A DNA stretch of 64,000 nucleotides from Saprospiraceae bacterium (GTDB taxonomy: Bacteria; Bacteroidota; Bacteroidia; Chitinophagales; Saprospiraceae). This document shows, one piece after another, positions 37,263 through 47,606 of this stretch (its first letter is position 1; every line of letters begins with the position of its first letter). The translations under genes were made by a program, and so were the position numbers. The notes under the pieces were generated by a model. It worked only from the letters and a program-made list of their open reading frames with translations. It was not told the origin of the DNA and did no database searches. The stretch covers positions 1 through 64,000 of the forward strand of contig JADLDL010000195.1 in assembly GCA_020846655.1 (NCBI GenBank), read 5' to 3'.

Positions 37263-38696
37263 ATGTCTGTGCACATCCCGAATTCAACTTGCAAATCATT
37301 CAAAAACAGACACGTTTTGCCACTTATCAAATCAATTTCCGGCTTTCGGGGTACTATCGGCGGCCGCCCGGGCGACAACCTCACGCCACAGGATATCGTA
37401 GAATGTACTGCTGCCTATGGCCAATGGATTGTAGAAACAACCGGTAATCCAAAAATCGTGGTGGGCCGGGACGGACGAATCTCCGGAGAAATTGTCAGCG
37501 CCCTCGTCGTCAATACCTTGCGCAGCATGGGTATTTCGGTCGTCGACCTCGGCCTGAGCACCACCCCAACCGTCGAAATTGCCGTGCCCATCGAAAAAGC
37601 CGGCGGCGGCATCATCCTCACCGCCAGCCACAACCCCCGCGAATGGAATGCCCTCAAACTGCTCAACCAGAAGGGCGAGTTTATCAGCGCTGCCGACGGC
37701 GCTGCCGTGCTGGCGCATGTAGCAGCCGGCAATATTGAATACGCCCCCGTCAACCAACTCGGCGCGTACGAAACAAACGATAGCTACATCCATCGACATA
37801 TCGACCTCATCCTGGCCCTCCCGATGGTGGATGTCCCAGCCATTCAGGCCAAAAAATTCAAGGTGGTGGTGGATGCCGTCAATTCGACCGGCGCCCTGGC
37901 CGTACCACCCCTGCTCGAAGCCCTGGGCTGCACGGTAGTCCTGCTCAACGGCGAGATCAATGGCCAGTTTGCCCACAACCCCGAACCCCTCAAAGAACAC
38001 CTGCACCAATTGTCGTCGGAGGTTAAAATGCAAAAAGCCCAGTTGGGCATCGCGGTGGACCCCGATGTGGACCGGCTGGTGTTTATGTGCGAAGACGGCG
38101 AATTGTTTGGCGAAGAATATACCCTGGTGGCTGTAGCCGATTATGTGCTGGCGCAACGCGGCGGCGGCAACACGGTGTCCAACCTCTCCTCAACACGGGC
38201 CCTGAACGACGTCACCCGGAAATACGGCGGCCAGTATTTTGCCGCCGCTGTAGGAGAAGTCAATGTGGTGGAAAAAATGAAAGCCGTGGCGGCAGTTATC
38301 GGCGGCGAAGGCAATGGCGGCGTGATTTTGCCCGAATTGCACTACGGCCGCGACGCCCTGGTGGGCATAGCCTTGTTTTTGACCCATTTGGCCCGCTCGG
38401 GCAAACAAATTTCCACCCTCCGGAAAACGTATCCGGAGTACCAAATGGCCAAAACCAAGATTGACCGCAGCCCGGATCTGGATCTGGAAAAAATCTTTCT
38501 TTCCCTTCGGGAAAAATACCGGAACGAACAGATCAATACAGAAGATGGCCTGAAAATCGATTTTGAAAGCGGCTGGGTACACCTCCGCCCCTCCAATACC
38601 GAACCCATCATCCGCATTTATTCGGAAAGCAATTCTTCGGTGATTGCCGAAAACCTCGCCCGAAAAATCATGCAGGATATTCAGGAACTCCGATAG
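37263..38696 (+). CDS. glmM: Phosphoglucosamine mutase
   Basis: SISGFRGTIGGRPGDNLTP; GGIILTASHNPREWNALKLL phosphoserine motif; VDPDVDRLVFMCEDGE; C-term VHLRPSNTEPIIRIYSES. The exact start is uncertain. Confidence 0.92.
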   Translation: MSVHIPNSTCKSFKNRHVLPLIKSISGFRGTIGGRPGDNLTPQDIVECTAAYGQWIVETTGNPKIVVGRDGRISGEIVSALVVNTLRSMGISVVDLGLSTTPTVEIAVPIEKAGGGIILTASHNPREWNALKLLNQKGEFISAADGAAVLAHVAAGNIEYAPVNQLGAYETNDSYIHRHIDLILALPMVDVPAIQAKKFKVVVDAVNSTGALAVPPLLEALGCTVVLLNGEINGQFAHNPEPLKEHLHQLSSEVKMQKAQLGIAVDPDVDRLVFMCEDGELFGEEYTLVAVADYVLAQRGGGNTVSNLSSTRALNDVTRKYGGQYFAAAVGEVNVVEKMKAVAAVIGGEGNGGVILPELHYGRDALVGIALFLTHLARSGKQISTLRKTYPEYQMAKTKIDRSPDLDLEKIFLSLREKYRNEQINTEDGLKIDFESGWVHLRPSNTEPIIRIYSESNSSVIAENLARKIMQDIQELR

Positions 38697-38730
38697 GACT
38701 GCTTTGCGCCTTGCGCACGGCTATTTTTGC

Positions 38731-38738
38731 TACTTTTG
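38731..38738 (+). promoter_or_regulatory. Putative -7 box TACTTTTG upstream of the cysteine desulfurase gene
   Basis: TAnnTTTG with TTG about 17 bp upstream; 51 bp before ATG 38789. Confidence 0.5.
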
Positions 38739-38788
38739 CGCAGCCAAATTTTCACCACTTCACCCTGCGTCTTTGGACCTTCCTAACC

Positions 38789-39946
38789 ATGAAAAGAGTT
38801 TATTTCGACAACGCCGCGACCACTCCAATTTCCGAAGCCGTCATTGATGCCATGCTGCCGGTTTTGCGCGAGCAATATGGCAACCCGTCCAGCATCCATG
38901 CCGAAGGCCGCAGCGTGCGCGCGGCCCTGGAAAGCGCCCGCAAAACCGTGGCGCAAAGTATTGGCGCCAGCACTGCCGAAATATTTTTTACCTCCGGCGG
39001 CACAGAAAGCAACAACATGGCCATCAAATGCGCCGTGCGCGACCTGGGTGTGCGCCGGATCATCAGCAGCCCCACCGAACACCACTGTGGCCTGCATACC
39101 ATCGAACACCTGGTCAAAACTTCGGACATCGAAGTGGTTTGGCTGCCGGTAGACTCCATGGGCCACGTCGATTTGAAAACCCTGGAACAACTACTGGCCG
39201 ACGGCAGCGACACCAAAACGCTGGTCTCCCTGATGCACGCCAACAACGAAATCGGCACCATGCTCGACCTCGACCAGGTTTCCACGCTGTGTCGCCAACA
39301 TGGCGCTTTGTTCCACACCGACACTGTCCAAACCATCGGGCATTTTCCGGTTCGGGTCGACCAGACGCCGGTCAACTTTTTATCCGGCGCCGCCCATAAA
39401 TTTCACGGCCCCAAAGGCGTCGGTTTTATCTATATCAATTCCGGCAACCCCATCGAACCATTCATCGACGGCGGCGGACAGGAACGCAACATGCGCGGCG
39501 GCACCGAAAATGTGTACGGCATCGTTGGCCTGGCCAAAGCCCTGGAACTGGCCACTACAGAAATTGAACAGCGTGCGGCGCATATCCGCCAGCTCCGCCA
39601 GTACATGATGGATCGCCTGCGCGAAAACCTGGATGATATTCAATTCAACGGCGATTGCGACGGCCACAGCCTGTACACCGTACTCAGCGTTTCATTCCCG
39701 CCTTCGCCGAAAAACGAACTGCTGCTGCTCAGCCTCGACATCGCCGGCGTGAGCGCCTCGGGCGGTAGCGCCTGCTCCAGCGGCGCCGAAAAAGGCAGCC
39801 ATGTGCTGGCGGCCATTGGCGCTGATCCGGCCCGGAAAAGCATCCGCTTCTCTTTTTCGCACTACAATACCACCGATGAGGTTGATGTTGTCATTGAAAA
39901 ATTAAAAGCGATGTTGCCTGCCCCCAGCATGGCCAGTATTTCGTAA
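38789..39946 (+). CDS. Cysteine desulfurase (NifS/IscS family)
   Basis: MKRVYFDNAATTPISEAVIDAMLPVLREQYGNPSSIHAEGR; FFTSGGTESNNMAIK; LSGAAHKFHGPKGVGFIY; SGGSACSSGAEKGSHV. Confidence 0.96.
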   Translation: MKRVYFDNAATTPISEAVIDAMLPVLREQYGNPSSIHAEGRSVRAALESARKTVAQSIGASTAEIFFTSGGTESNNMAIKCAVRDLGVRRIISSPTEHHCGLHTIEHLVKTSDIEVVWLPVDSMGHVDLKTLEQLLADGSDTKTLVSLMHANNEIGTMLDLDQVSTLCRQHGALFHTDTVQTIGHFPVRVDQTPVNFLSGAAHKFHGPKGVGFIYINSGNPIEPFIDGGGQERNMRGGTENVYGIVGLAKALELATTEIEQRAAHIRQLRQYMMDRLRENLDDIQFNGDCDGHSLYTVLSVSFPPSPKNELLLLSLDIAGVSASGGSACSSGAEKGSHVLAAIGADPARKSIRFSFSHYNTTDEVDVVIEKLKAMLPAPSMASIS

Positions 39947-39998
39947 CCCATTCCAAACAAGCGGTCCGGCAAGCACAGGACGCAATCAGGACATTCGT

Positions 39999-40799
39999 AT
40001 GTTTCAGTTCAAATCGATCCTCAGCCTGGCGATGGTTGCCGGCGCTGCCCTGCTGCTGGCTTCTTGCGGCAGCTCTTCGACGCCGGCCAACTCGACGCCG
40101 ATCGTTGTTTCCCAAAAAGAATTTCATGCAAAAAAATGTGTCCGCGATTCTGTTTGTGCCGAAATCGACCTGAACTATCCCGTACTGAGCGGCGGCGCCG
40201 ATTCGGCCATGACCAAACGCCTGAACGATTCTATTCAGGTTGCTGTGTATCTGGCCGCTAATGCCGACCCGAACTTGCCCTTGGCACAAGCCCTGGATTC
40301 TGCGACAGCTGCTTTGTATGCAATGTTGGACAGCGACATCAAAGCCGGCTCTGAAATGGGCATGTCCTACACCCTCGAACTTCAGGGCAAGGCTATTTGC
40401 CAAACCCCCGGCTATTTGTCCCTGCAAATGGACGGCTATTCCTTCACCGGTGGCGCGCACGGGTACTACTACACCGTCATCAATACCTTCAACCTGAACA
40501 CCAGCGAATCCATCCACCTCTCCAGCATCATTTCCGATACCACGGTCTTGAGAACCCTGCTGGAACAGGCTTTTGTGGAGAATCACCGGAAAGAAATCCC
40601 GGATGCAAAACTGGCCGACCTGCTGCTCGACCCCGAAGCGCCGCTGGCCTTGCCCAGCAATTATTGCATCGTACCGGAAGGTGTCCGTTTTGTCTACAAC
40701 CCCTACGAAGTCGCGCCGTACGCGGTGGGCCTGACCGACATTGTCCTGAAATGGGAGCAGTTGGGTCCTATCGCCAACCGCGACAAGTGGCTGAAGTAG
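39999..40799 (+). CDS. DUF3298/DUF4163-type (RsiV-like) lipoprotein
   Basis: Lipobox LLLASCGSSS; YSFTGGAHGYYYTVINTFNLNTSESIHLSSII typical of DUF3298. Confidence 0.85.
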   Translation: MFQFKSILSLAMVAGAALLLASCGSSSTPANSTPIVVSQKEFHAKKCVRDSVCAEIDLNYPVLSGGADSAMTKRLNDSIQVAVYLAANADPNLPLAQALDSATAALYAMLDSDIKAGSEMGMSYTLELQGKAICQTPGYLSLQMDGYSFTGGAHGYYYTVINTFNLNTSESIHLSSIISDTTVLRTLLEQAFVENHRKEIPDAKLADLLLDPEAPLALPSNYCIVPEGVRFVYNPYEVAPYAVGLTDIVLKWEQLGPIANRDKWLK

Positions 40800-43175
40800 T
40801 CAACTTTTCCACTCGACCACAATTTCCGTAGCCCGCCAGGCAGCCATTTCTTCCGGCAACGGCAACATTTCGGTGACGGACAAGTTTCCGACACCTTGCC
40901 GCAGTGTTTTTTCAAAAAACTGCATCCCCAGCGGACTGTTCTGGTCGAAATACTGTGGTTTGGCCTTGGGAAACTGCGCAAAAAAACGTCGCGGCACCCC
41001 CAAGTCCTGCAACAGCGCCCGGATGCGCAGGAAAAAATCCGCCGGCGCTTCGCGATCCCGAAGCCAGCCGGCCCACTCCTGCGGCGGAAAAGCCCAGGCA
41101 GAACGAGCCAGCACCAGGTTCCCGCTGCATTGGCGCGGCCGAAATTGACCTCGCCCCTCCGGCAGGTTTTCCCAGGCATGTTCCGACAGCAAGGCCTCCC
41201 GCGACACCATCGGCACACCCAATTGCTGCAACAACTGCATCGTCGGCGGCCGCGTTTCCGGGGCTTCCAGGCCCAGGTCCGACAGTTCCAAAACATGCCC
41301 GGCTTCGCGGTCCCACAAGCGTACGCCCTCTTTTGTCCGCAACAGATCGAGTTGGTCAAGCCGGGTGCTGCCAGCACCGGCGGCAGCCCGTACACGCGCC
41401 CCCGGCACCTCGAGGCTGTGCCCGGCCAGGGGCGGTTGAAAATTGGCATTGAACCAGCCTTGCCAGGGAAAAGCCGCGCGTTTGGCGCTGCCTGGGTCTG
41501 GCGTTTGCCACCATTGTTCCAACGCCGTCCGGGCGGTGGCCGGGAACAAGGGCAGCCAGCGGGCCAACAACTTGCCGCCTCCGGCAAACATGCCGTTGAG
41601 CACGGCGTACCATTGGTCATTTTCTGTAAATACCTGAAGCAAGGCCCCCATCGTTGTCTGTTCGGCAACTGCCACCGGCAATGGTGCGGACAAGGCCCCG
41701 GCGGCCACCTGCCGGCTGAACTCCAGAAAATCCAGCCGCCCCCCTTCGGGCACTACCCGACAAAACTGTGCCCAGGCCTCGGCTTGCTGCGCCGAAACCG
41801 GCTTGGCCGGCCGGCTCTCCCAGGCAGAGGCCAACTGGTCGATCAAGGCATGGAGCACGGCTGCCGGAACGGGACTATCCACCTGGCGTTCAACGTCTTC
41901 AAAAAACAACTGCTCTGCGGGTACCGGAAAAGCCGGCCCGCCGAAGTCCTCCAGCAATTGGCGGACTTGGGCAGCGGCGTCGTGCTGCGTTTGGGCCGCC
42001 TGTTCGATGTCCTGAAACGGCAGCGTACGGGCGGCCGTGCGCAGCCATTGCAGCAAGGACGCCGTACGCACGATGAGCGGCTCGGCCGGTAAAAAACCCA
42101 GGTATTGATACAAGGCGCCACACCAGCCCGGCGACAGACCGGTTTCGGGCAACACCCACTCCAGAAACCCCAGTTCGGTCAGTTCGAGCAGGTAGGCTTC
42201 GAGGCGCTCCTGTGCGGCGTCGATCGTTTCGGAGAGGTGTTTTGCCAAGTCCGGAAAGGCCATTTGCCGGCCTGCCGCTGCCAAAAGATCTTCGACCATC
42301 TGCAACACCGGATCGGGTTCCGCTTGCTGGAACCCTTCCTCCAGGCCATTGAAATACAACCACTTGAAACCCGTTGCCGGGCCCTTGCGCAAGGAAGGGT
42401 TGAGGCGCAGCGGCAGGCTGCGGTAAAACGCCGGCTCGCGCAGCAGAAGGTCGTACAGCAATTCCAGCAAGGCCACGTTGGGCGTCACCACTACGCGTTG
42501 CTGCGCAAAACCAGGCGGCAGTTCATCGTTCGGCGGCACAGCCCCGACGGGGCATAGCGACAAGGTGGTAAAATGGCTCAACGGGGAGGTTTTCAGCGCC
42601 ATCCGGCTGGCGTATTGCAGCACGGCGAAGGCCGTTTGGCGTTCTTTTTTGGCAAACTGGTCGGGGGCAATGGCGACGAACTTCGGGAGTTGCCGGAGCA
42701 GGCTGTGGCTCGCAAACAACAGGGCGCGCTGAAAAGGCTCCTGCCCGGCCAGCTGCTGCAAGGCCTGGTAGCCGGCAGTCAGGGCTTGGTGGTACTGGTC
42801 GAGCCAGGCCGCCCGGGCTTGTTGCAGGGCTTGTTCTGCGCGTTGGTATTCCCCGATGGCAGCCAGCAGCGGGTCGAAGAGCGACGCTTGCTCCTGCCAG
42901 TCCGCCAAGCGTTCCGGCGCCGGTAATTTTTGCCCTTGAAAAAAATCTCTCCGAGCCTTGTACACCGCCGTGCGCAAGGGCGAGGGCTCTGGCAAGTGTT
43001 CCAGCAAGGCATCCCAGCGGAGTTGCAGGGCCTGGCGGCTGGCGTCGAGTTGGCCGGCGCCAACCATCAGGGCCGTTTCACCTGTCTGTGCTGAAAAAGC
43101 CAGCGACGCCATGGGCGCCAAAGGCAACCCGGCGGTGCGAACCAGCATCAAAGGAAAAACAGCGCGAACAGGCAT
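40800..43175 (-). CDS. Lantibiotic dehydratase N-terminal (glutamylation)-type protein, stand-alone LanB-like/PEARL-like
   Basis: 791 aa; YASRMALKTSPLSHFTTLSLCPVG; RPPTMQLLQQLGVPMVS; SGNLVLARSAWAFPPQEW; GVPRRFFAQFPKAKPQYFDQNSPLGMQFFEKTL. Confidence 0.8.
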   Translation of the reverse strand: MPVRAVFPLMLVRTAGLPLAPMASLAFSAQTGETALMVGAGQLDASRQALQLRWDALLEHLPEPSPLRTAVYKARRDFFQGQKLPAPERLADWQEQASLFDPLLAAIGEYQRAEQALQQARAAWLDQYHQALTAGYQALQQLAGQEPFQRALLFASHSLLRQLPKFVAIAPDQFAKKERQTAFAVLQYASRMALKTSPLSHFTTLSLCPVGAVPPNDELPPGFAQQRVVVTPNVALLELLYDLLLREPAFYRSLPLRLNPSLRKGPATGFKWLYFNGLEEGFQQAEPDPVLQMVEDLLAAAGRQMAFPDLAKHLSETIDAAQERLEAYLLELTELGFLEWVLPETGLSPGWCGALYQYLGFLPAEPLIVRTASLLQWLRTAARTLPFQDIEQAAQTQHDAAAQVRQLLEDFGGPAFPVPAEQLFFEDVERQVDSPVPAAVLHALIDQLASAWESRPAKPVSAQQAEAWAQFCRVVPEGGRLDFLEFSRQVAAGALSAPLPVAVAEQTTMGALLQVFTENDQWYAVLNGMFAGGGKLLARWLPLFPATARTALEQWWQTPDPGSAKRAAFPWQGWFNANFQPPLAGHSLEVPGARVRAAAGAGSTRLDQLDLLRTKEGVRLWDREAGHVLELSDLGLEAPETRPPTMQLLQQLGVPMVSREALLSEHAWENLPEGRGQFRPRQCSGNLVLARSAWAFPPQEWAGWLRDREAPADFFLRIRALLQDLGVPRRFFAQFPKAKPQYFDQNSPLGMQFFEKTLRQGVGNLSVTEMLPLPEEMAAWRATEIVVEWKS

Positions 43176-43231
43176 TGCACATTTGCGTTTCGGCGAAGAA
43201 AGGGTTTTTTCCGCTTACGGCACTCCGACTT

Positions 43232-43885
43232 ATGAAAAACATTCTCCTCCTGATTGGTTTGTTGGTTGGCTTGCGGTGTCTGGGTCAAACACCGGGGCAG
43301 CAACGGTTTTCCTCCAGCGCCTGGGCCGGCGCCGTGTTCCAGTCGCTGAATGCAGCACTGCTGGTGGACCCGCAAAACGGCCACTACATCACCGCCGAGC
43401 GACTGGGTCCCGGCGCCAGCCTCGGCATTGCAGCGCAGTGGCAACTGCTGCCCGGACTTCAGTTTCGGCCGGCCCTGGGACTCGGATACTCAGCCAATAC
43501 GATCCGCTTTTGGTCGGCCGACGGCGAGGAAGAACGGCGCCAATACTCCTTTGCCGATATCCTGGTACCGGTCCATTTTGTACTCAGCAATTCACTGCAA
43601 CACCTGCCGGTACGGGCCTTGATCCTGTTTGGCGGCCAGCTATCCTGGAACCTGGTCCGAACGCCCGCCACTGCGCCCTTGCAGCTCTTGCCCGAACGCC
43701 TGGGGTTGGATATCGGCCTCGGCGCCGGATTTGTGTGCGGAAAATGGTCTGTACAGCCGGAAGTGCTGTATTCCTTTGGCGTCAACAACGTCCATGAATT
43801 TACCAACGGCGCCTACGATTGGGCAGCCGGGCGCCTGGTGCGCGACCAATTGTGCCTGCGGGTGCTGCTGACCCGGCGGCATTGA
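43232..43885 (+). CDS. Outer-membrane beta-barrel protein (PorT-like)
   Basis: Start MKNILLLIGLLVGLRCLGQT (signal peptide); alternating strands through the C-terminus (LCLRVLLTRRH). Confidence 0.7.
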   Translation: MKNILLLIGLLVGLRCLGQTPGQQRFSSSAWAGAVFQSLNAALLVDPQNGHYITAERLGPGASLGIAAQWQLLPGLQFRPALGLGYSANTIRFWSADGEEERRQYSFADILVPVHFVLSNSLQHLPVRALILFGGQLSWNLVRTPATAPLQLLPERLGLDIGLGAGFVCGKWSVQPEVLYSFGVNNVHEFTNGAYDWAAGRLVRDQLCLRVLLTRRH

Positions 43886-43934
43886 GGCAGCCTGAAACCA
43901 CCCATCTGGCTGTTCCGGCCCTAAAAAAGAAGAC

Positions 43935-44522
43935 TCAGGGGTTGTTGCTGCGTATAAATTCGGCAGCACCGTCCAACTCATCGTAAAACGCCTGTCCGTA
44001 CTTGCGCACGATGGCGTCCTGCAGGAATTGGTACACCGGTACTTTTTCTTTGCGGCCTAGTTCGCAGGCTGCCGAGCAAATATCCCATTGGTGGTAGTTG
44101 AGCGCCTCGAAGCCGGCCTCCTCATTTTTTTCGACCCGGATGGGGTACAGGTGGCAGGAAACCGGCTTTTTGAAGTCGATGACGCCGGCGCGGTGCGCCT
44201 GTTCGATGCCGCATTGAGCGGTGCCCGTGGCGTCGAGGGTCATGTAGGCGCAGGGACCGTTGTCGACCAGGGTGGTGCCCCATTCGCCGGCTTCTTCAAA
44301 CCAGCGGTAGCGGCCGTGCTGTTCGATAGCCTGAATGCCGGCGGGGCTGAGGAAAGGTTTTACCTGTTCAAAAATAGCGTCCAGCACCGGCAATTCGCTT
44401 TCATCGAGCGGGGCGCCGGAGTCGCCCTCCCAGCAGCAGGCGCCTTTGCAGGCCTTGAGGTTGCACACAAAATGTTCTTCGACGAGTTCGTCGCTCACCA
44501 GTTTATCCTGGACAATGATCAT
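43935..44522 (-). CDS. DUF3109 family protein (Cys-rich)
   Basis: Start MIIVQDKLVSDELVEEHFVCNLKACKGACCWEGDSGAPL; overlaps the upstream stop (ATGA). Confidence 0.9.
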   Translation of the reverse strand: MIIVQDKLVSDELVEEHFVCNLKACKGACCWEGDSGAPLDESELPVLDAIFEQVKPFLSPAGIQAIEQHGRYRWFEEAGEWGTTLVDNGPCAYMTLDATGTAQCGIEQAHRAGVIDFKKPVSCHLYPIRVEKNEEAGFEALNYHQWDICSAACELGRKEKVPVYQFLQDAIVRKYGQAFYDELDGAAEFIRSNNP

Positions 44523-46006
44523 TTGTCGGTCAGTTTGAGCAGGAGTTCCTGCATACGTTTGCGTTCTTCCCGCTTGTGCACCACGGTGGGTGGCGCGGCC
44601 CGCTCGGCACAATCCGTGAGGGCGCAGCGTTCGCAGGTGACGTTGACCATTTGCCGGGGAATGGCGTCGTCGTTGAGAAAATGGATCACCCGCCGTGCCT
44701 GCTCGTCGATCAGGATGCCGAGGGTGACGCTCACGTTGCGGTTGAGCGTCGGGTAGCCGGGCTTGGCCACGGCCAGGCAGAGGTATTCTTCCTGGGTGTC
44801 GAGAAACAAGACGCGTTGTACGCCGGTGCGCATGCGGGTATGATCGCCCGTCTTTTGCTGGTCGGCTTGCAGGTCGTGGAGGAGGGTGAGCGAGATCCAG
44901 CGGCGGCAATAGTGTTCGTTCAGGCCGGAGGCGTGGGGTTGGTGCCGGCGGTTGAGGTGCAATTCCTTGTCGATATCGAATTTGTCGCGATCGAGGTCGT
45001 GGATAAAGCGAAGGAAAAACACTTTGTGCAGGTCAAAATTACGCGATAGCACGTTGAAGCGCTGAAACAACACTTCGGGACTGGCCTGGTAACGGGCCAT
45101 GAGTTGGAGCAAAAACGATTCACTCCAGCGGGTTTGTTGGAAAAACTCGCCCAGGTCGTGCACAAAAGCCTTGCGGTTGATCAGCAGCGCTACTGCAAAA
45201 TAGGCGGCTTTGTAATTGTTGAGGACTTCTTCAAAAGAATTGACGCGAAACAGGGAAGAGGTCAGGGGGCGTTCTTTCAGTTGCAACACGTTAAAACCCA
45301 ACTCTTTGGCCAACTGAAACGCGCGTTGGCGTTCGTTCAGGCGGTTGTTGAGAAACAGGAGTTTTTTGCGCGGGTGAAATACCGAGCGAACGCTGCTGAG
45401 TTCTTTGAACTCGCCGAGTTTCTTGTCGTCGATCTGGTAATTAAACTCCGTTTGGAGGAGTTCGGCCAACAACTGAGCGGGCACAATGCCGTTGTTACTC
45501 AGGTGGTTGCGCGATACGAAGGCATCGGCGGCCTGCTCGATGTCTTCAAAATAGTTCATGTGCAACTCCTGGTAGGCGCGCAGGGCTGCAAAAAAGAAGT
45601 TTTCGTCGCGAAGCGAGTAGTTTCTCGCGATTTCGAGCATGGCCGAGATGAACGCGTTGACGCGGTCGGGCGCCCGGGCTATAATTTCCACCACCTGTTG
45701 CACCTCGATGCCGAAGAGGTCGAGCGGCAGTTCGTTGAGGAAATTGCTTTGCAGCAAATCTCCGATGGGGGCATATTGTTTGGTCAGTTCGGAAGAGGCC
45801 AGAAATTCGGGTGTGATGCCCAGGGCTTCGGCCAGTTTCTGCAAATTTTCGGGTTGCGGATACTTCTTGCCTTTCTCAATTTCGTTGAGGTACGACACCG
45901 AAATACCGGTGCGTTTGCTGAGTTCTTCGAAGTTCCAGCTCCGCTCCTGGCGAAATTGGCGAACCTTCAGTCCGAGTACAATTCGTTGTTGTTGGGTCTT
46001 AGCCAT
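44519..46006 (-). CDS. XRE-family transcriptional regulator with ImmA/IrrE-like middle domain and C-terminal ScfR-like Cys region
   Basis: HTH RSWNFEELSKRTGISVSYLNEIEKGKKYPQPENLQKLAEALG; C-term CERCALTDCAERAAPP. Start 46006 preferred because a TACCTTTG box lies at 46016-46023. Confidence 0.9.
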   Translation of the reverse strand: MAKTQQQRIVLGLKVRQFRQERSWNFEELSKRTGISVSYLNEIEKGKKYPQPENLQKLAEALGITPEFLASSELTKQYAPIGDLLQSNFLNELPLDLFGIEVQQVVEIIARAPDRVNAFISAMLEIARNYSLRDENFFFAALRAYQELHMNYFEDIEQAADAFVSRNHLSNNGIVPAQLLAELLQTEFNYQIDDKKLGEFKELSSVRSVFHPRKKLLFLNNRLNERQRAFQLAKELGFNVLQLKERPLTSSLFRVNSFEEVLNNYKAAYFAVALLINRKAFVHDLGEFFQQTRWSESFLLQLMARYQASPEVLFQRFNVLSRNFDLHKVFFLRFIHDLDRDKFDIDKELHLNRRHQPHASGLNEHYCRRWISLTLLHDLQADQQKTGDHTRMRTGVQRVLFLDTQEEYLCLAVAKPGYPTLNRNVSVTLGILIDEQARRVIHFLNDDAIPRQMVNVTCERCALTDCAERAAPPTVVHKREERKRMQELLLKLTDK

Positions 46007-46015
46007 GGCTTGGCG

Positions 46016-46023
46016 CAAAGGTA
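46016..46023 (-). promoter_or_regulatory. Putative -7 box TACCTTTG for the XRE regulator
   Basis: TAnnTTTG match immediately upstream of the MAKTQQQ start. Confidence 0.45.
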
Positions 46024-46082
46024 ATTATGTGCAGCGAGTTTCCGGGGACAATCGATCCGGCGGATTCTTTTCCCGATTTTTT

Positions 46083-46090
46083 TACATTTG
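46083..46090 (+). promoter_or_regulatory. Putative -7 box TACATTTG for tpiA
   Basis: TAnnTTTG match 47 bp upstream of ATG 46137. Confidence 0.5.
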
Positions 46091-46136
46091 GGCCGGCATA
46101 GCATTTGCCTGTTTTTTCAACATCAAACTACCATAC

Positions 46137-46895
<759 letters not shown>

Positions 46896-46936
46896 CACCC
46901 GCTCCCCCACCCTTTTACCGGAAAACAAACTCAGGC

Positions 46937-47599
46937 ATGCTCACATCCGAGACCCTTCAATTTCTCTACGAACTCTCCCAAAACAACAACCGGGATTGGT
47001 TTGAGAAAAACAAAAAACGCTACGAATCGGTGGCTAAAAAACCCTTCGAACAGTTCGTGGGCCAACTGATCCGGCGAATTCAGGCCTTCGAGCCGCAGTT
47101 TCGGACAACACCGAAGGAGAGCATTTTCCGGCTCTACCGCGACACCCGGTTTTCAACAGACAAAACGCCGTACAAGACCCATTTGTCGGCTGTTTTCACC
47201 ACAGAAGGCCGCAAAACGATCAACGACCCGGGATACTACCTGCAAGTCGGATTCGGCAGCCTGAGCCTCGGCGGCGGCGCTTATTTTCTGGAAAAAGACA
47301 CCCTGACCCAAATGCGGCAGGCCATCCTGCGCGACCCGGCAGCCTTCCGCCAGGTGATCGAACAGCCGGAATTCGTCGCGTTGTACGGCGAGATCAAAGG
47401 CGAAAAAAACAAGATTCTGCCCCCCGAGTTTAAAGCCGCCGCCCAAAACGAACCCTACTTGTTCAACAAGCAGTTCTATTTTATGGCCGAACTCGATCCC
47501 GAACTGGTGCTGGGAAGCGATGGCCTGGACCGGGTGACCCGGTATTTTGAAACAGCCCTGCCGGTTAATGTGTATCTCCGGCAGGCCTTGGGCGTATAG
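46937..47599 (+). CDS. DUF2461 family protein
   Basis: TLQFLYELSQNNNRDWFEKNKKRYE; IFRLYRDTRFSTDKTPYKTHLSAVF. Confidence 0.93.
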   Translation: MLTSETLQFLYELSQNNNRDWFEKNKKRYESVAKKPFEQFVGQLIRRIQAFEPQFRTTPKESIFRLYRDTRFSTDKTPYKTHLSAVFTTEGRKTINDPGYYLQVGFGSLSLGGGAYFLEKDTLTQMRQAILRDPAAFRQVIEQPEFVALYGEIKGEKNKILPPEFKAAAQNEPYLFNKQFYFMAELDPELVLGSDGLDRVTRYFETALPVNVYLRQALGV

Positions 47600-47606
47600 T
47601 GTTTTT

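Noticed and set aside
40800-43175. Complete lanthipeptide biosynthetic cluster
   Set aside because: No LanC, elimination domain, transporter/protease pair or precursor-like ORF adjacent; only the stand-alone LanB-like enzyme is supported
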